From G965227875 sp965227875 (GTDB lineage: Bacteria > Pseudomonadota > Alphaproteobacteria > Rhizobiales > JAJFHC01), in assembly GCA_965227875.1 (NCBI GenBank), contig OZ245783.1:744001-808000 (forward strand): a stretch of DNA of 64,000 nt, given 5' to 3'. The notes under the pieces are model-generated. The model worked only from the letters and a program-made list of their open reading frames with translations, ran no database searches and was not told the DNA's origin. Every line of letters begins with the position of its first letter. The first letter of the stretch is position 1. Shown piece after piece: positions 46,339 through 54,913 of this stretch. The translations under genes were made by a program, and so were the position numbers.

Positions 46339-46586
46339 AAGTCCTTTATTTCGCCTGGGTCCGCCAGCGCGTGGGCATCGGCGAGGAAGACGTCGACCTG
46401 CCCGAAACGGTGAAGACGGTCGAGCAGCTCATCGGCTGGCTGAAGTCGCGCGGCGCCGAATACGAAGGCGCGTTCGAGAACGTCGGCGCCATCCGGGCGG
46501 CCGTGGACCAGTCCCACGCCCGCCTCGACGCCGACATTACCGAAGCACGGGAAGTCGCCTTCTTCCCGCCGGTCACCGGCGGCTGA
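46335..46586 (+). CDS. moaD: Molybdopterin synthase sulfur-carrier subunit
   Basis: An 83-residue ubiquitin-like protein ending VTGG. The C-terminal Gly-Gly is the thiocarboxylate site used by MoaE to sulfurate precursor Z in molybdenum cofactor synthesis. Segments VLYFAWVRQRVGIGEEDVDLP and ADITEAREVAFFPPVTGG match. It is coupled to pgsA by ATGA. The moaE gene often found next to moaD is not downstream; the next gene converges on it. Confidence 0.93.
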   Translation: MKVLYFAWVRQRVGIGEEDVDLPETVKTVEQLIGWLKSRGAEYEGAFENVGAIRAAVDQSHARLDADITEAREVAFFPPVTGG

Positions 46587-46590
46587 CACT

Positions 46591-47319
46591 CTAGCCGAAA
46601 ACGAAGGAATGCAGGACGATCCGTTCGACGGGGTCGTAGAAGACGACGACCGACTCGGGTCCCGAATCCATGTAGAGGGTCGGATCGACCGCCGCAACGA
46701 ACAGGTAGTCCCGGCCGTCCGAGGTTTTCGGCACGCCTCCGTCATAGGCGTCCTCGTCATAGTTTTCGTCGTCGAAGTCGTCGTCGTCGTTCATCGGTTC
46801 GGCATAGGAGAACGACGCCTTTGAGAGCATCACTTCCGGCAGGTTCTCCGCCGTGGAAAGCCCGCCGATGCGACTGACCGCCTCGCCCTCGAACTCGCCT
46901 GATGACTCGAACTCGGACTTGCGTTCCTCGTAGGATTCCCTCAGTTCCTCCGAGTGCTCCCTGATCTCGTCCTTGCTGCCCTCGTAGAGCTCCTCGCCAT
47001 CCTCGTCTTCCAGGGCGAAATAGCGGAAGTCGCCCAGTAGTTCGTACTTGCCGTCTTCGGTCAGGCGGAACCCGATCCAGTTGGGCTGCAGGTAGGCGCC
47101 CCAGTATTCCTTGCCGTGTTCGCCGGGATAACCGTCCGCGGTTTCGAGGGGACACACGACGGGCAGCCAACCCGACAGCGAGTTGTCCAGCACCGAGAGG
47201 TCGATCGACACGAGGGGCAGGAGATTGTCGTAATACCGTTTGACGGGCTCGACGAACACGGTGTCCGGAGACGGAAAAAGGCGCAGGTAGGGTTGCGGAT
47301 ACTCGACGTCTTTCAGCAT
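46591..47319 (-). CDS. Acidic protein of unknown function
   Basis: A 242-residue strongly acidic protein with an Asp-rich stretch (DDDDFDDENYDEDAY, about residues 176-190), a Glu-rich region (EEREAHS-like, near 125-150) and no signal peptide. The late part VAAVDPTLYMDSGPESVVVFYDPVERIVLHSFVFG could be a beta-sheet end, perhaps of a YwqG/DUF1963-like or SMI1-like protein, but I cannot support a family. It is monocistronic and faces moaD, with stops 4 bp apart. Confidence 0.6.
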   Translation of the reverse strand: MLKDVEYPQPYLRLFPSPDTVFVEPVKRYYDNLLPLVSIDLSVLDNSLSGWLPVVCPLETADGYPGEHGKEYWGAYLQPNWIGFRLTEDGKYELLGDFRYFALEDEDGEELYEGSKDEIREHSEELRESYEERKSEFESSGEFEGEAVSRIGGLSTAENLPEVMLSKASFSYAEPMNDDDDFDDENYDEDAYDGGVPKTSDGRDYLFVAAVDPTLYMDSGPESVVVFYDPVERIVLHSFVFG

Positions 47320-47451
47320 GTGTACACTCCCGGTTTAGCTGCAGTCGCCTCGGGACGCGCGACGACCCGCAGGACGATGACCAATTCCTGATACGCATGC
47401 AACCCACGGTTTCCGTCGCCCGTCCGCACTAATGCCTTTCCCGGCCACGAA

Positions 47452-47481
47452 AAAAGCCCCGGGCGGCGGGCCCGGGGCTTT
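47452..47481 (-). terminator. Rho-independent terminator of ilvE
   Basis: On the minus strand: AGCCCCGGGC-CCGCC-GCCCGGGGCT followed by a T-rich run (TTTTTTC). Arms are at 47455-47464 and 47470-47479 with a 5 base loop. It lies 27 bp after the ilvE stop. Confidence 0.92.
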
Positions 47482-47507
47482 GAACTACAAGAAACTTTCG
47501 ATGCGGT

Positions 47508-48386
47508 TCAGGCGGCCGGTTGCACCGCCTTCATGTAGTCTTCCATCATCGTCTTGGTGATGTCCCCGACCTCGAAGGAATAGGGGCCGATCTCCGAAAC
47601 CGGCGTGACTTCCGCCGCGGTGCCGGTGATGAAGCACTGCTCGAAGCCCTCCATCTCATCGGGCATGATGGCGCGCTCCACGACCTTGAGCTGCCGCTCC
47701 TTGGCGAGACCGATGACCGTGCGCCGCGTGATGCCGTCCAGGAAGCAGTCGGGCGTTGGCGTGTGGATGACGCCGTCCTTGACGAAAAACACGTTGGCGC
47801 CCGTCGCCTCGGCGACTTGGCCGCGATAGTCGAGCATGAGCGCGTCCGCGTATCCCTTGTCCTCGGCCGCATGCTTGGAAAGCGTGCAGATCATGTACAG
47901 GCCGGCCGCCTTGCTCTTGCACGGCGCGGTCGCAGGATCGGGCCGGCGCCATTCCGCCATGTCGAGCCGGATGCCCTTGAGGCGCTGTTCGGGATCGAAA
48001 TAGGACGGCCATTCCCAGACCGCGATCGCCACGTTGATCTTGGTGGCCTGTGCCGAGACGCCCATCATCTCCGACCCGCGCCATGCCACAGGACGGACAT
48101 AGGCGTCGTCGTACCCCTGCGCCTTGACCGTATCGATCGACGCCTGGTTGATCTCCTCCACCGTGTAGGGAATCTTGAATCCGAGGAGCTCCGCCGACTT
48201 GAACAGCCGCTCGGTGTGCTCGTTCAGCTTGAAGATTTCACCGCCATAGGCGCGTTCGCCCTCGAACACGCAGCTTGCATAATGGAGCGCGTGCGACAGT
48301 ACGTGCAGCCGCGCCTCGGTCCAGGGGACGAGTTCCCCGTTAAACCATATGTGACCCTCACGCTGGTCGAAAGGCTGGCCTGCCAT
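47508..48386 (-). CDS. ilvE: Branched-chain amino acid aminotransferase
   Basis: A 292-residue class IV PLP aminotransferase that transfers the amino group from glutamate to the keto acids of leucine, isoleucine and valine. Seen: WFNGELVPWTEARLHVLSHALHYASCVFEG, the PLP-lysine region KSKAAGLYMI (Lys about 160), the YRGQVAEATGANVFFV segment and the C-terminal FITGTAAEVTPVSEIG loop. A good terminator follows. It is divergent from a MarR-type gene. Confidence 0.96.
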   Translation of the reverse strand: MAGQPFDQREGHIWFNGELVPWTEARLHVLSHALHYASCVFEGERAYGGEIFKLNEHTERLFKSAELLGFKIPYTVEEINQASIDTVKAQGYDDAYVRPVAWRGSEMMGVSAQATKINVAIAVWEWPSYFDPEQRLKGIRLDMAEWRRPDPATAPCKSKAAGLYMICTLSKHAAEDKGYADALMLDYRGQVAEATGANVFFVKDGVIHTPTPDCFLDGITRRTVIGLAKERQLKVVERAIMPDEMEGFEQCFITGTAAEVTPVSEIGPYSFEVGDITKTMMEDYMKAVQPAA

Positions 48387-48566
48387 CTTCTGTCCTCCAT
48401 TGGCATGCGCGGTACCCTACCGCCGGTTACGCCGTGTGATGTTTTGCACTTGCAGCGGACTCGGCCTATAAACCCATCCAGTCTCCGGGTCGAACAAATC
48501 CGGCCGGGAAACTTTCATATCTCTGGACAGGTCTTCAAGCACGATCATTTCGCCACAGAGACCGCT

Positions 48567-48582
48567 TCTGTAACAATACAGA
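48567..48582. promoter_or_regulatory. Palindrome before the MarR-family gene
   Basis: TCTGTA-ACAA-TACAGA is a perfect 6 bp dyad 15 bp upstream of the MarR ATG, immediately next to an AT-rich TAAAAT that could be a -10 element. Operator-sized palindromes near the promoter are typical of MarR autoregulation. Confidence 0.55.
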
Positions 48583-48596
48583 TAAAATATGTCAAT

Positions 48597-49127
48597 ATGG
48601 CTGACGTAAATTTAGAGACCGATCCACCCGACGCCCCGACGGACGTCAGCGTCCTCGCCGACAGGAGCGATGAAACGCAGATCGTCGAACTCATCGAGCT
48701 GCTGTTTTTTGCCTATCGCGACTTCACCGCCGACCCGGATGCCATCCTCCAGGAATTCGGTTTCGGCCGGGCCCACCACCGGGTGATACATTTCGTCGGA
48801 CGCAATCCCGGGCTGCGGGTGACCGAACTTCTCGCCATCCTGCGCATCACCAAACAGAGCCTCGGACGCGTCCTGAAACAGCTCGTCGAGGAGGGCTTCA
48901 TCGAACAGCGCGAGGGCCGGTCCGACCGCCGCCAGCGCCTGCTCTTTCTCACTGCCCGGGGCCGGGACCTGGCGCGGCGTCTCGCCCGCCCGCAGATCGA
49001 TCGCGTGCTCAACGCGGTGAAATCCGCAGGCGACGGTGCCGATGCGGTTTACCGCGAGGTCCTGTATAATCTCATCGACGAAGAGGATCGGGCGCGCGTC
49101 GCCGACCGTATCTCGCGGTCGCGCTGA
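48597..49127 (+). CDS. MarR-family transcriptional regulator (PetP-like)
   Basis: A 176-residue winged-helix regulator: HHRVIHFVGRNPGLRVTELLAILRITKQSLGRVLKQLVEEGFIEQREGRSDRRQRLLFLTARG covers helix-turn-helix and wing. It lies between ilvE (divergent) and a response-regulator gene (57 bp downstream). The MarR then OmpR order recalls petP-petR in Rhodobacter; this is a suggestive, not proven, orthology. It is probably autoregulated from the palindrome upstream. Confidence 0.88.
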   Translation: MADVNLETDPPDAPTDVSVLADRSDETQIVELIELLFFAYRDFTADPDAILQEFGFGRAHHRVIHFVGRNPGLRVTELLAILRITKQSLGRVLKQLVEEGFIEQREGRSDRRQRLLFLTARGRDLARRLARPQIDRVLNAVKSAGDGADAVYREVLYNLIDEEDRARVADRISRSR

Positions 49128-49183
49128 CCAACCTGCGCAATAGCGCGCAACGGGACCGGTCCCGCCAAAGGGTAGCGGACGAC

Positions 49184-49924
49184 ATGAGCAGCACTGACAC
49201 ATACGCCACCCGGCCGTCCTCCGGCGAGCCTGCCGCCAAGTCGCCGGTCGACGATGCCCCGCATGTGCTCGTGATCGACGACGACCGGCGGATCCGCGAA
49301 CTGCTGCGCACCTACCTCACCGAGAACGGGTTTCGCGTTTCGGTGGCGGAGTCCGCGGAAGCGGCGGAAAGCAAGATGCGCGGCCTGCAGTACGACCTGC
49401 TGATACTCGACGTGATGATGCCGGGTGAAAACGGCATGGATTTCGCGCGCCGGATGCGGCAGGTGAGCCAGGTGCCGATCCTCATGCTGACGGCCCGGGC
49501 GGATGGCGACGACCGGATCGCGGGCCTCGAAAGCGGCGTCGACGATTATCTTCCCAAGCCCTTCGACCCTCGCGAGCTTGTCCTGCGCATGCACAATATC
49601 CTCAAACGCACGCAGGCCACCGGAACGGTCCAGGACGAGATCCGCATGGGCGACTTCACATTCCATGTCGAGCGCGGAGAACTGCAGAAGAACGGTGTCA
49701 CCGTCCGGCTGACCACCCGCGAACGCGACCTGCTGCGCCAATTCGCACGCATGCCGGGCAAGGCTTTCAGCCGCAACGACCTGTCGGCCGACGGCACCGG
49801 CGGTTCGGCGCGTGCCGTCGACGTGCAGATCAACCGGTTGCGGCGGAAGATCGAACCCGACCCCGCGACGCCGGTCTATCTGCAGACCGTGCGCGGCGCC
49901 GGTTACATTCTGTACACGGACTGA
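49184..49924 (+). CDS. OmpR-family response regulator (PetR-like)
   Basis: A 246-residue response regulator: receiver domain with acidic DDD near the N-terminus (VLVIDDDRRIREL), phosphoacceptor Asp in LLILDVMMPG (about residue 77) and Lys in PKPFDPRE, then an OmpR winged helix (LTTRERDLLRQFARMPGKAFSRNDLS; VDVQINRLRRKIEPDPATPVYLQTVRGAGYIL). It has a roughly 25-residue N-terminal extension. The HK gene begins 16 bp downstream, so the two form a cognate pair. Confidence 0.93.
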   Translation: MSSTDTYATRPSSGEPAAKSPVDDAPHVLVIDDDRRIRELLRTYLTENGFRVSVAESAEAAESKMRGLQYDLLILDVMMPGENGMDFARRMRQVSQVPILMLTARADGDDRIAGLESGVDDYLPKPFDPRELVLRMHNILKRTQATGTVQDEIRMGDFTFHVERGELQKNGVTVRLTTRERDLLRQFARMPGKAFSRNDLSADGTGGSARAVDVQINRLRRKIEPDPATPVYLQTVRGAGYILYTD

Positions 49925-49940
49925 CGGACGGTCCCGCGCG

Positions 49941-51320
49941 ATGGTGGCACTCACGGGCGACAGCGACCCACACGCCAACGAGAAGCCGACCCTGCGTCGC
50001 AGGTTTTCGAGGTTTCTCGAGCGCCACCTTCCCGAAGGTCTCTACCCGCGATCCCTGATCATCGTCGTGACGCCGATGGTCCTGCTCCAGTCGATCATGG
50101 CGTTCACCTTCATGGAACGCCACTGGGAAACGGTGACCAAGCGCCTGTCCCGAGCGACGACGCAGGACATCGCCATGCTGATCGACATCTACGAGACCTA
50201 CCCGCAGGACGAGGGCAACGAGCAGCTGATCCGCATGGCGAACGAACGGCTCAACCTGAGCCTCTCGATCGTCACCGACGAGGACCTGCCCGCGCCCAGG
50301 CCGAAGCCGTTCTTCGCGTTGCTGGACAACACGTTGAGCGAGGAGATCACCAAGCGCATCGGCCGCCCGTTCTGGATCGACACGGTCGAGCAGTCGAAAT
50401 ACGTCGATATCCGCATCAAGGTCGAGGACGCGATCTTCCGCGTCATTACCCGGCGCAGCCGGACCTACGCCTCCAATTCGGAGATCTTCATTCTGTGGAT
50501 GGTCGGCACGTCGCTGGTGCTTCTCGCCGTCGCCATCATATTCCTGCGCAACCAGATCCGTCCCATCCAGGAACTCGCCGACGCCGCCCAGAATTTCGGT
50601 CTGGGACGCGACGACCCGGAGTTCAAGCCGCGCGGTGCGCTCGAAGTCCAGCGCGCCTCACTCGCCTTCCTGCAGATGCGTGAACGCATCGAGCGCCACG
50701 TCGACCAGCGCACCGCCATGCTGGCCGGCGTGAGCCACGACCTGCGCACCATGCTCACCCGCTTCAAGCTGCAACTTGCCTTGCTCGGCGACATTCCCGC
50801 GGCCGGCGAACTGCAGAAGGACGTCGACGAGATGCAGCGCATGCTCGAGGACTACATGGCCTTCGTGCGCGGCGACGGCGACGAAAGCTCCTCCGAAACG
50901 GATATCGCCCGGCTCCTGCGCGACATCTGCACGAAACAGCAGGACCCCGACTGCCGCGTCACATACTCGGGCCCCGACGAACTGGTCGCCATGGTCAAGC
51001 CCAACTCCTTCAAGCGGTGTATCACCAACCTCGTCACGAATGCCTGCCGCTACGGGGACACGGTCCGCATAACGCTCGAATGCGACCGGAAATACGTGCG
51101 CACCCTGGTCGACGACAACGGTCCGGGCATTCCGAAGACCCAGCGTGAGGAGGTCTTCCGCCCCTTCTTCCGGCTCGACGATGCCCGAAACCAGGACGAA
51201 GGCGGCACCGGGCTCGGGCTGGCCATCGCCCGCGACATCGCCCGCAGCCACGGCGGCGACATCCGCCTGTCCGACAGCCCCATCGGCGGCTTACGGGCGA
51301 CTGTGAGATTCCCCCTGTAG
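49941..51320 (+). CDS. EnvZ-type sensor histidine kinase
   Basis: A 459-residue membrane histidine kinase: two transmembrane helices (about 40-58 and 178-197) flank a periplasmic region, then HAMP (RNQIRPIQELADAAQNFG), the phosphoacceptor box AGVSHDLRTMLTRFKLQL (His) and an ATPase domain with NLVTNACRYGD, DDNGPGIP and GGTGLGLAIA. It pairs with the preceding regulator. I chose ATG 49941; the upstream in-frame sequence overlaps the response-regulator gene. Confidence 0.94.
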   Translation: MVALTGDSDPHANEKPTLRRRFSRFLERHLPEGLYPRSLIIVVTPMVLLQSIMAFTFMERHWETVTKRLSRATTQDIAMLIDIYETYPQDEGNEQLIRMANERLNLSLSIVTDEDLPAPRPKPFFALLDNTLSEEITKRIGRPFWIDTVEQSKYVDIRIKVEDAIFRVITRRSRTYASNSEIFILWMVGTSLVLLAVAIIFLRNQIRPIQELADAAQNFGLGRDDPEFKPRGALEVQRASLAFLQMRERIERHVDQRTAMLAGVSHDLRTMLTRFKLQLALLGDIPAAGELQKDVDEMQRMLEDYMAFVRGDGDESSSETDIARLLRDICTKQQDPDCRVTYSGPDELVAMVKPNSFKRCITNLVTNACRYGDTVRITLECDRKYVRTLVDDNGPGIPKTQREEVFRPFFRLDDARNQDEGGTGLGLAIARDIARSHGGDIRLSDSPIGGLRATVRFPL

Positions 51321-51428
51321 AAACCGCCGCGAGCGTCCCGTCAGCTTGAAGGCCTGACTTGTTTGCGCGTAGGCTACGCACCTCCCGGCACCTCCCCTTT
51401 GCCGTGCCGTCTTCGAAGGTAACCGACA

Positions 51429-52550
51429 GTGAACGAATTGCCTCTCCCCAAAGCAGCGATCCGTGCGGAGATCCTGCTGCCGACCAGCGACTTTGCGAAG
51501 GACCTGCCGTTTTTCATGAAGAAACTCGGCTTCCGCCTCGACGAGATCTACCCCGCCGACGACCCCGCCGTGGCCGCCCTCTCGGGCCACGGCCTCACGA
51601 TACGGCTGGACCGCAACGCGGAGTCCGCGCCCGGCACCATCAGGCTCCTCTGCGAGAAACCAGAAGACTTCGCCGACGGGGAAACGGACATCATGACGCC
51701 GGGCGGCACGCGGATCCGGGTCCTCCCCGCGCATCCGGAAATGGAGATGCCGGCCACGCGTCACGCCTTTGTCGTGCGCAAGCTGCAAGACGGCGAGCCC
51801 TGGGTGATCGGCCGTGCCGGCATGCACTACCGCGACCTGATTCCGGACCGCCTCGGCGGCAGCATCATCGCCTCGCACATCCGTATTCCGGACGGCGGGC
51901 CCGTGCCCGACATGGTCCACTACCACACCGTCGGTTTCCAGCTCATCTTCTGCTACCGGGGCTGGGTCCGTCTGGTCTACGAGGACCAGGGACCGCCCTT
52001 CATCCTCGGCGCCGGCGACTGTGTCATCCAGCCGCCGGAAATCCGCCACCGCGTGCTCGAAGCCTCCGACGGTCTGGAGGTGATCGAGATCGGCGTCCCG
52101 GCGGAACACGTGACGACCATCGATCATGACCTGGAACTGCCCACGCCCCATCACCGCCCCGACCGGGACTTCGGCGGCCAGGTCTTCTGCCACCACAAGG
52201 TCGCCGAAGCGGTCTGGAAACCCTGGCGCATTCCCGGGTTCGAGGCCCGCAGCACGGGGATCGGCGACGCCACCCGCGGCGTCGCCAACGTCCAGGTCGC
52301 CCGGCCCGGCGGCGACGGCACGCCTGGCGTCACCAGCCATGCGACGGACATCCTCTTCACCTTCGTCATGGACGGCACCATCACGCTCGAGGGCGAAGGA
52401 CGGCAGGTCCGCGAACTCACCGCCGGCGAGGCCTTCGTCATACCGCCGGGGATGAAGACCCGTTACGGGGACCTCTCCGAAGACCTGCAACTTCTCGAGG
52501 TGTCGCTGCCGGCCGCGGTCGAGACGGTCGCGCATGACGGATTCGACTGA
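51429..52550 (+). CDS. VOC-bicupin fusion protein
   Basis: A 373-residue protein. Residues about 8-105 look like a glyoxalase/VOC domain (AEILLPTSDFAKDLPFFMKKLGFRLDE). Two cupin domains follow: the first (about 160-225) has HYHTVGFQLIF, then PPEIRHRV, with HxH and a later His but Gln where the usual Glu would be; the second (about 285-365) lacks the HxH. It overlaps the start of the kynureninase gene by 17 bp. A role in kynurenine or tryptophan breakdown is suggested by context only; no enzyme of that pathway with this architecture is known to me. Confidence 0.7.
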   Translation: MNELPLPKAAIRAEILLPTSDFAKDLPFFMKKLGFRLDEIYPADDPAVAALSGHGLTIRLDRNAESAPGTIRLLCEKPEDFADGETDIMTPGGTRIRVLPAHPEMEMPATRHAFVVRKLQDGEPWVIGRAGMHYRDLIPDRLGGSIIASHIRIPDGGPVPDMVHYHTVGFQLIFCYRGWVRLVYEDQGPPFILGAGDCVIQPPEIRHRVLEASDGLEVIEIGVPAEHVTTIDHDLELPTPHHRPDRDFGGQVFCHHKVAEAVWKPWRIPGFEARSTGIGDATRGVANVQVARPGGDGTPGVTSHATDILFTFVMDGTITLEGEGRQVRELTAGEAFVIPPGMKTRYGDLSEDLQLLEVSLPAAVETVAHDGFD

Positions 52551-53745
52551 CATGGCGGATTTTGGCAAGATGCGGTCCAGGTTTCACCTTCCCGAAGGCA
52601 TCGTCTATCTCGACGGCAACTCCCTCGGTCCTCTCCCGGTCGCGGCCCGCGACCGCGTGGCCGGCATGATGGAGGACGAGTGGGGCGAACTGCTGATCCG
52701 CGGCTGGAACACGGCCGGCTGGATGGACCAGCCGACGCGGATCGGCGACCGTATCGCCAGACTGGTGGGTGCCGCACCCGGCACGATCGTCATGGGCGAC
52801 ACCCTGTCGATCAAGGTCTACCAAGCGCTGGCCTCGGCACTCGACCTCGTCCCCGGTCGCGGGACCGTGCTGTCCGACAGCGGAAACTTTCCGACGGACC
52901 TCTACATGGCCGAAGGCCTGCTGCGGTCGCTCGACAAGGGGCACCGGCTCCGGATCGTCGAACCGGACGAGGTCCTCGGCGCAATCGACGACGACGTGGC
53001 CGTGGTCATGCTCACCGAAGTGGACTATCGCACGGGACGACTGCACGACATGGCCAAGGTGATCGACAAGGCGCATGAGGCCGGTGCCCTGGTGATCTGG
53101 GACCTCGCTCATTCGGCCGGCGCGATCCCGGTCGACCTCGCAGGCACCGGAGCCGACTTCGCCGTCGGCTGCACCTACAAGTATCTCAATGGCGGCCCCG
53201 GAGCCCCGGCGTTCATCTACGTGGCGCCTGGTCTCCAGGATGAGGTCCGTCCCGCCCTGTCCGGCTGGCTGGGGCACGAGCAGCCCTTCGCCTTCGATCT
53301 TGACTACCGTGCCGGTCGGGGTATCGAACGCATGCGCGTCGGCACGCCGCCCATCATCGCCTTCGCCGCGCTGGACGCGGCCCTCGATGTCTGGGAGGAC
53401 GTCGACATGGCCGATGTGCGCACCCGCTCCATCGAGCTGAGCGAACTCTTCATTGAAGAGGTCGAGCGTCGCTGCGACGGCGTCACGCTCGCCAGCCCGC
53501 GCGACCCGATGCGGCGCGGCAGCCAGGTGTCCTTCCGCCACCCGGAAGGCTATGCGGTGATGCAGGCCCTGATCGATCGCGGCGTCATCGGCGACTTCCG
53601 CGCCCCCGACATCATGCGCTTCGGCTTCACGCCGCTCTATCTGGACGAGGACGACATCACGGCCGCGGCGAAGATCCTGGGCGAGATCCTCGCTTCACGC
53701 GCCTGGGACGACCCGCGCTTCAAGACCCGCGCGGCGGTCACCTGA
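52534..53745 (+). CDS. kynU: Kynureninase
   Basis: A protein of about 397-403 residues of PLP-dependent fold type I that hydrolyses kynurenine (or 3-hydroxykynurenine) to anthranilate and alanine. Seen: YLDGNSLGPLP at the start, the TEVDYRTGRLHDM segment, IWDLAHSAGAIPVDL and the PLP lysine region TYKYLNGGPGAPAF, with RVGTPPIIAFAALDAAL after. An alternative ATG is at 52552, after the cupin stop. No kynurenine formamidase or tryptophan dioxygenase gene is in the window. Confidence 0.92.
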   Translation: MTDSTDMADFGKMRSRFHLPEGIVYLDGNSLGPLPVAARDRVAGMMEDEWGELLIRGWNTAGWMDQPTRIGDRIARLVGAAPGTIVMGDTLSIKVYQALASALDLVPGRGTVLSDSGNFPTDLYMAEGLLRSLDKGHRLRIVEPDEVLGAIDDDVAVVMLTEVDYRTGRLHDMAKVIDKAHEAGALVIWDLAHSAGAIPVDLAGTGADFAVGCTYKYLNGGPGAPAFIYVAPGLQDEVRPALSGWLGHEQPFAFDLDYRAGRGIERMRVGTPPIIAFAALDAALDVWEDVDMADVRTRSIELSELFIEEVERRCDGVTLASPRDPMRRGSQVSFRHPEGYAVMQALIDRGVIGDFRAPDIMRFGFTPLYLDEDDITAAAKILGEILASRAWDDPRFKTRAAVT

Positions 53746-53767
53746 CCGGCAAGCCGCAAGACAGGTG

Positions 53768-54121
53768 TCAGTACAGCCGCCCGCCATTGGGAACCGGGCG
53801 GTCCACACCGATCATCACGACCTCGCCGTCGGCGTCGGGGAAACCCAGCGTCAGCACCTCGGACATCATCGGGCCGACCTGGCGCGCCGGAAAATTGACG
53901 ACCGCGGCGACCTGCCGGCCGACGATCTCCTCGGGGTTGTAATGCACGGTGATCTGGGCGGACGTCTTCCTGACGCCGATCTCGGGGCCGAAGTCGATCT
54001 TCAGCTTGTAGGCGGGTTTGCGGGCTTCGGCGAAGACCTCCGCCTCTATGATCGTGCCGACGCGAATGTCGACCTTGAGAAAATCTTCGATGCCGATCTC
54101 ATCGGCCACGGGCTCGCTCAT
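53768..54121 (-). CDS. csaA: CsaA-like tRNA-binding-domain protein
   Basis: A 117-residue OB-fold protein: FLKVDIRVGTIIEAEVFAEARKPAYKLKIDFGPEIG and QVAAVVNFPARQVGPMMSEVLTLGF are typical of CsaA, the small dimeric tRNA-binding/chaperone protein. It sits 45 bp after the TetR gene on the same strand and is probably co-transcribed with it. Convergent with kynU. Confidence 0.9.
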   Translation of the reverse strand: MSEPVADEIGIEDFLKVDIRVGTIIEAEVFAEARKPAYKLKIDFGPEIGVRKTSAQITVHYNPEEIVGRQVAAVVNFPARQVGPMMSEVLTLGFPDADGEVVMIGVDRPVPNGGRLY

Positions 54122-54166
54122 GGGAAAAGCTCCGGAATGAAAAACTGGTTTGTATGAAGTCGGGGC

Positions 54167-54820
54167 TCAGGCGGAACCCGATCCCGGGGACTGGCGGCGC
54201 AGGAAGGCAGACCGTGCCACGGCAAGCAGCGATCCCGCAAGACGCATGGGTCCCTCGAGCCGACCGAGCAGGCTCTCACCCCGGCGCAACTGGCGATCCA
54301 GTTCCGACATGGTCTTCGCCATGCCGGGATCGTCGTCGCGCAGCCAGACCCGCAGGACCGAACCGTAGACGAAAGCCAGGCCACGCACCCGCAAACGGCC
54401 GGCCGGGCCGGACGTGTCTATCCCCGCCGCCGTCAGCATCCAGCGCTGCGACGCGAGGCTCGCCGCCCCCAGCCGCAGCCAGGCGCCCGGGTCACGTTCG
54501 AGATCCGGCAGTATGCTCTTGAGGGCGGCCTTGTGCGGCGCCAGGGTCTCGATGCGCTGCATCAGGAGATCGAAGAGACGGTCGCGCGGTTCCGACTCCA
54601 GAATGGCCGGGTCGGCCTCGTCCAGCACCTTGCGGTCCACACGGCGCATGAGCCCCGCCAGGATCGCCGTTTTGGAGCCGAACGTGTCGCGCATCGTCCC
54701 CAGCGGCAGCTTGGCCTTCTTCGCGATATCGCCGAGGCCGACCTGCGACCACGGCCGGTCGGCCGCCAGCGCAAGTGCCGCATCGATGATCTTGTCTCTC
54801 GGATCCTTGGCGCGCGCCAT
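54167..54820 (-). CDS. TetR-family regulator
   Basis: A 217-residue regulator with an N-terminal TetR helix-turn-helix (IIDAALALAADRPWSQVGLGDIAKKAKLPLGTMRDTFGSKTAILAGL) and an alpha-helical ligand domain (WLRLGAASLASQRWMLTAAGIDTSGPAGRLRVRGLAFVYG). The C-terminal part resembles a COQ9-like helical bundle. It precedes csaA by 45 bp. Confidence 0.82.
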   Translation of the reverse strand: MARAKDPRDKIIDAALALAADRPWSQVGLGDIAKKAKLPLGTMRDTFGSKTAILAGLMRRVDRKVLDEADPAILESEPRDRLFDLLMQRIETLAPHKAALKSILPDLERDPGAWLRLGAASLASQRWMLTAAGIDTSGPAGRLRVRGLAFVYGSVLRVWLRDDDPGMAKTMSELDRQLRRGESLLGRLEGPMRLAGSLLAVARSAFLRRQSPGSGSA

Positions 54821-54913
54821 GACTACCTCTCACCTGATATGCGGCGAAAGATAGGGCGCGGCGGCGCGATTGAAAAGGGCAGACGGTCCCTGCCCCACTC
54901 TATGCGGTGCTGC

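Noticed and set aside
48436..48500. tRNA-like or small RNA in the ilvE/MarR gap
   Set aside because: No cloverleaf could be drawn; the sequence is only a promoter-sized intergenic gap.
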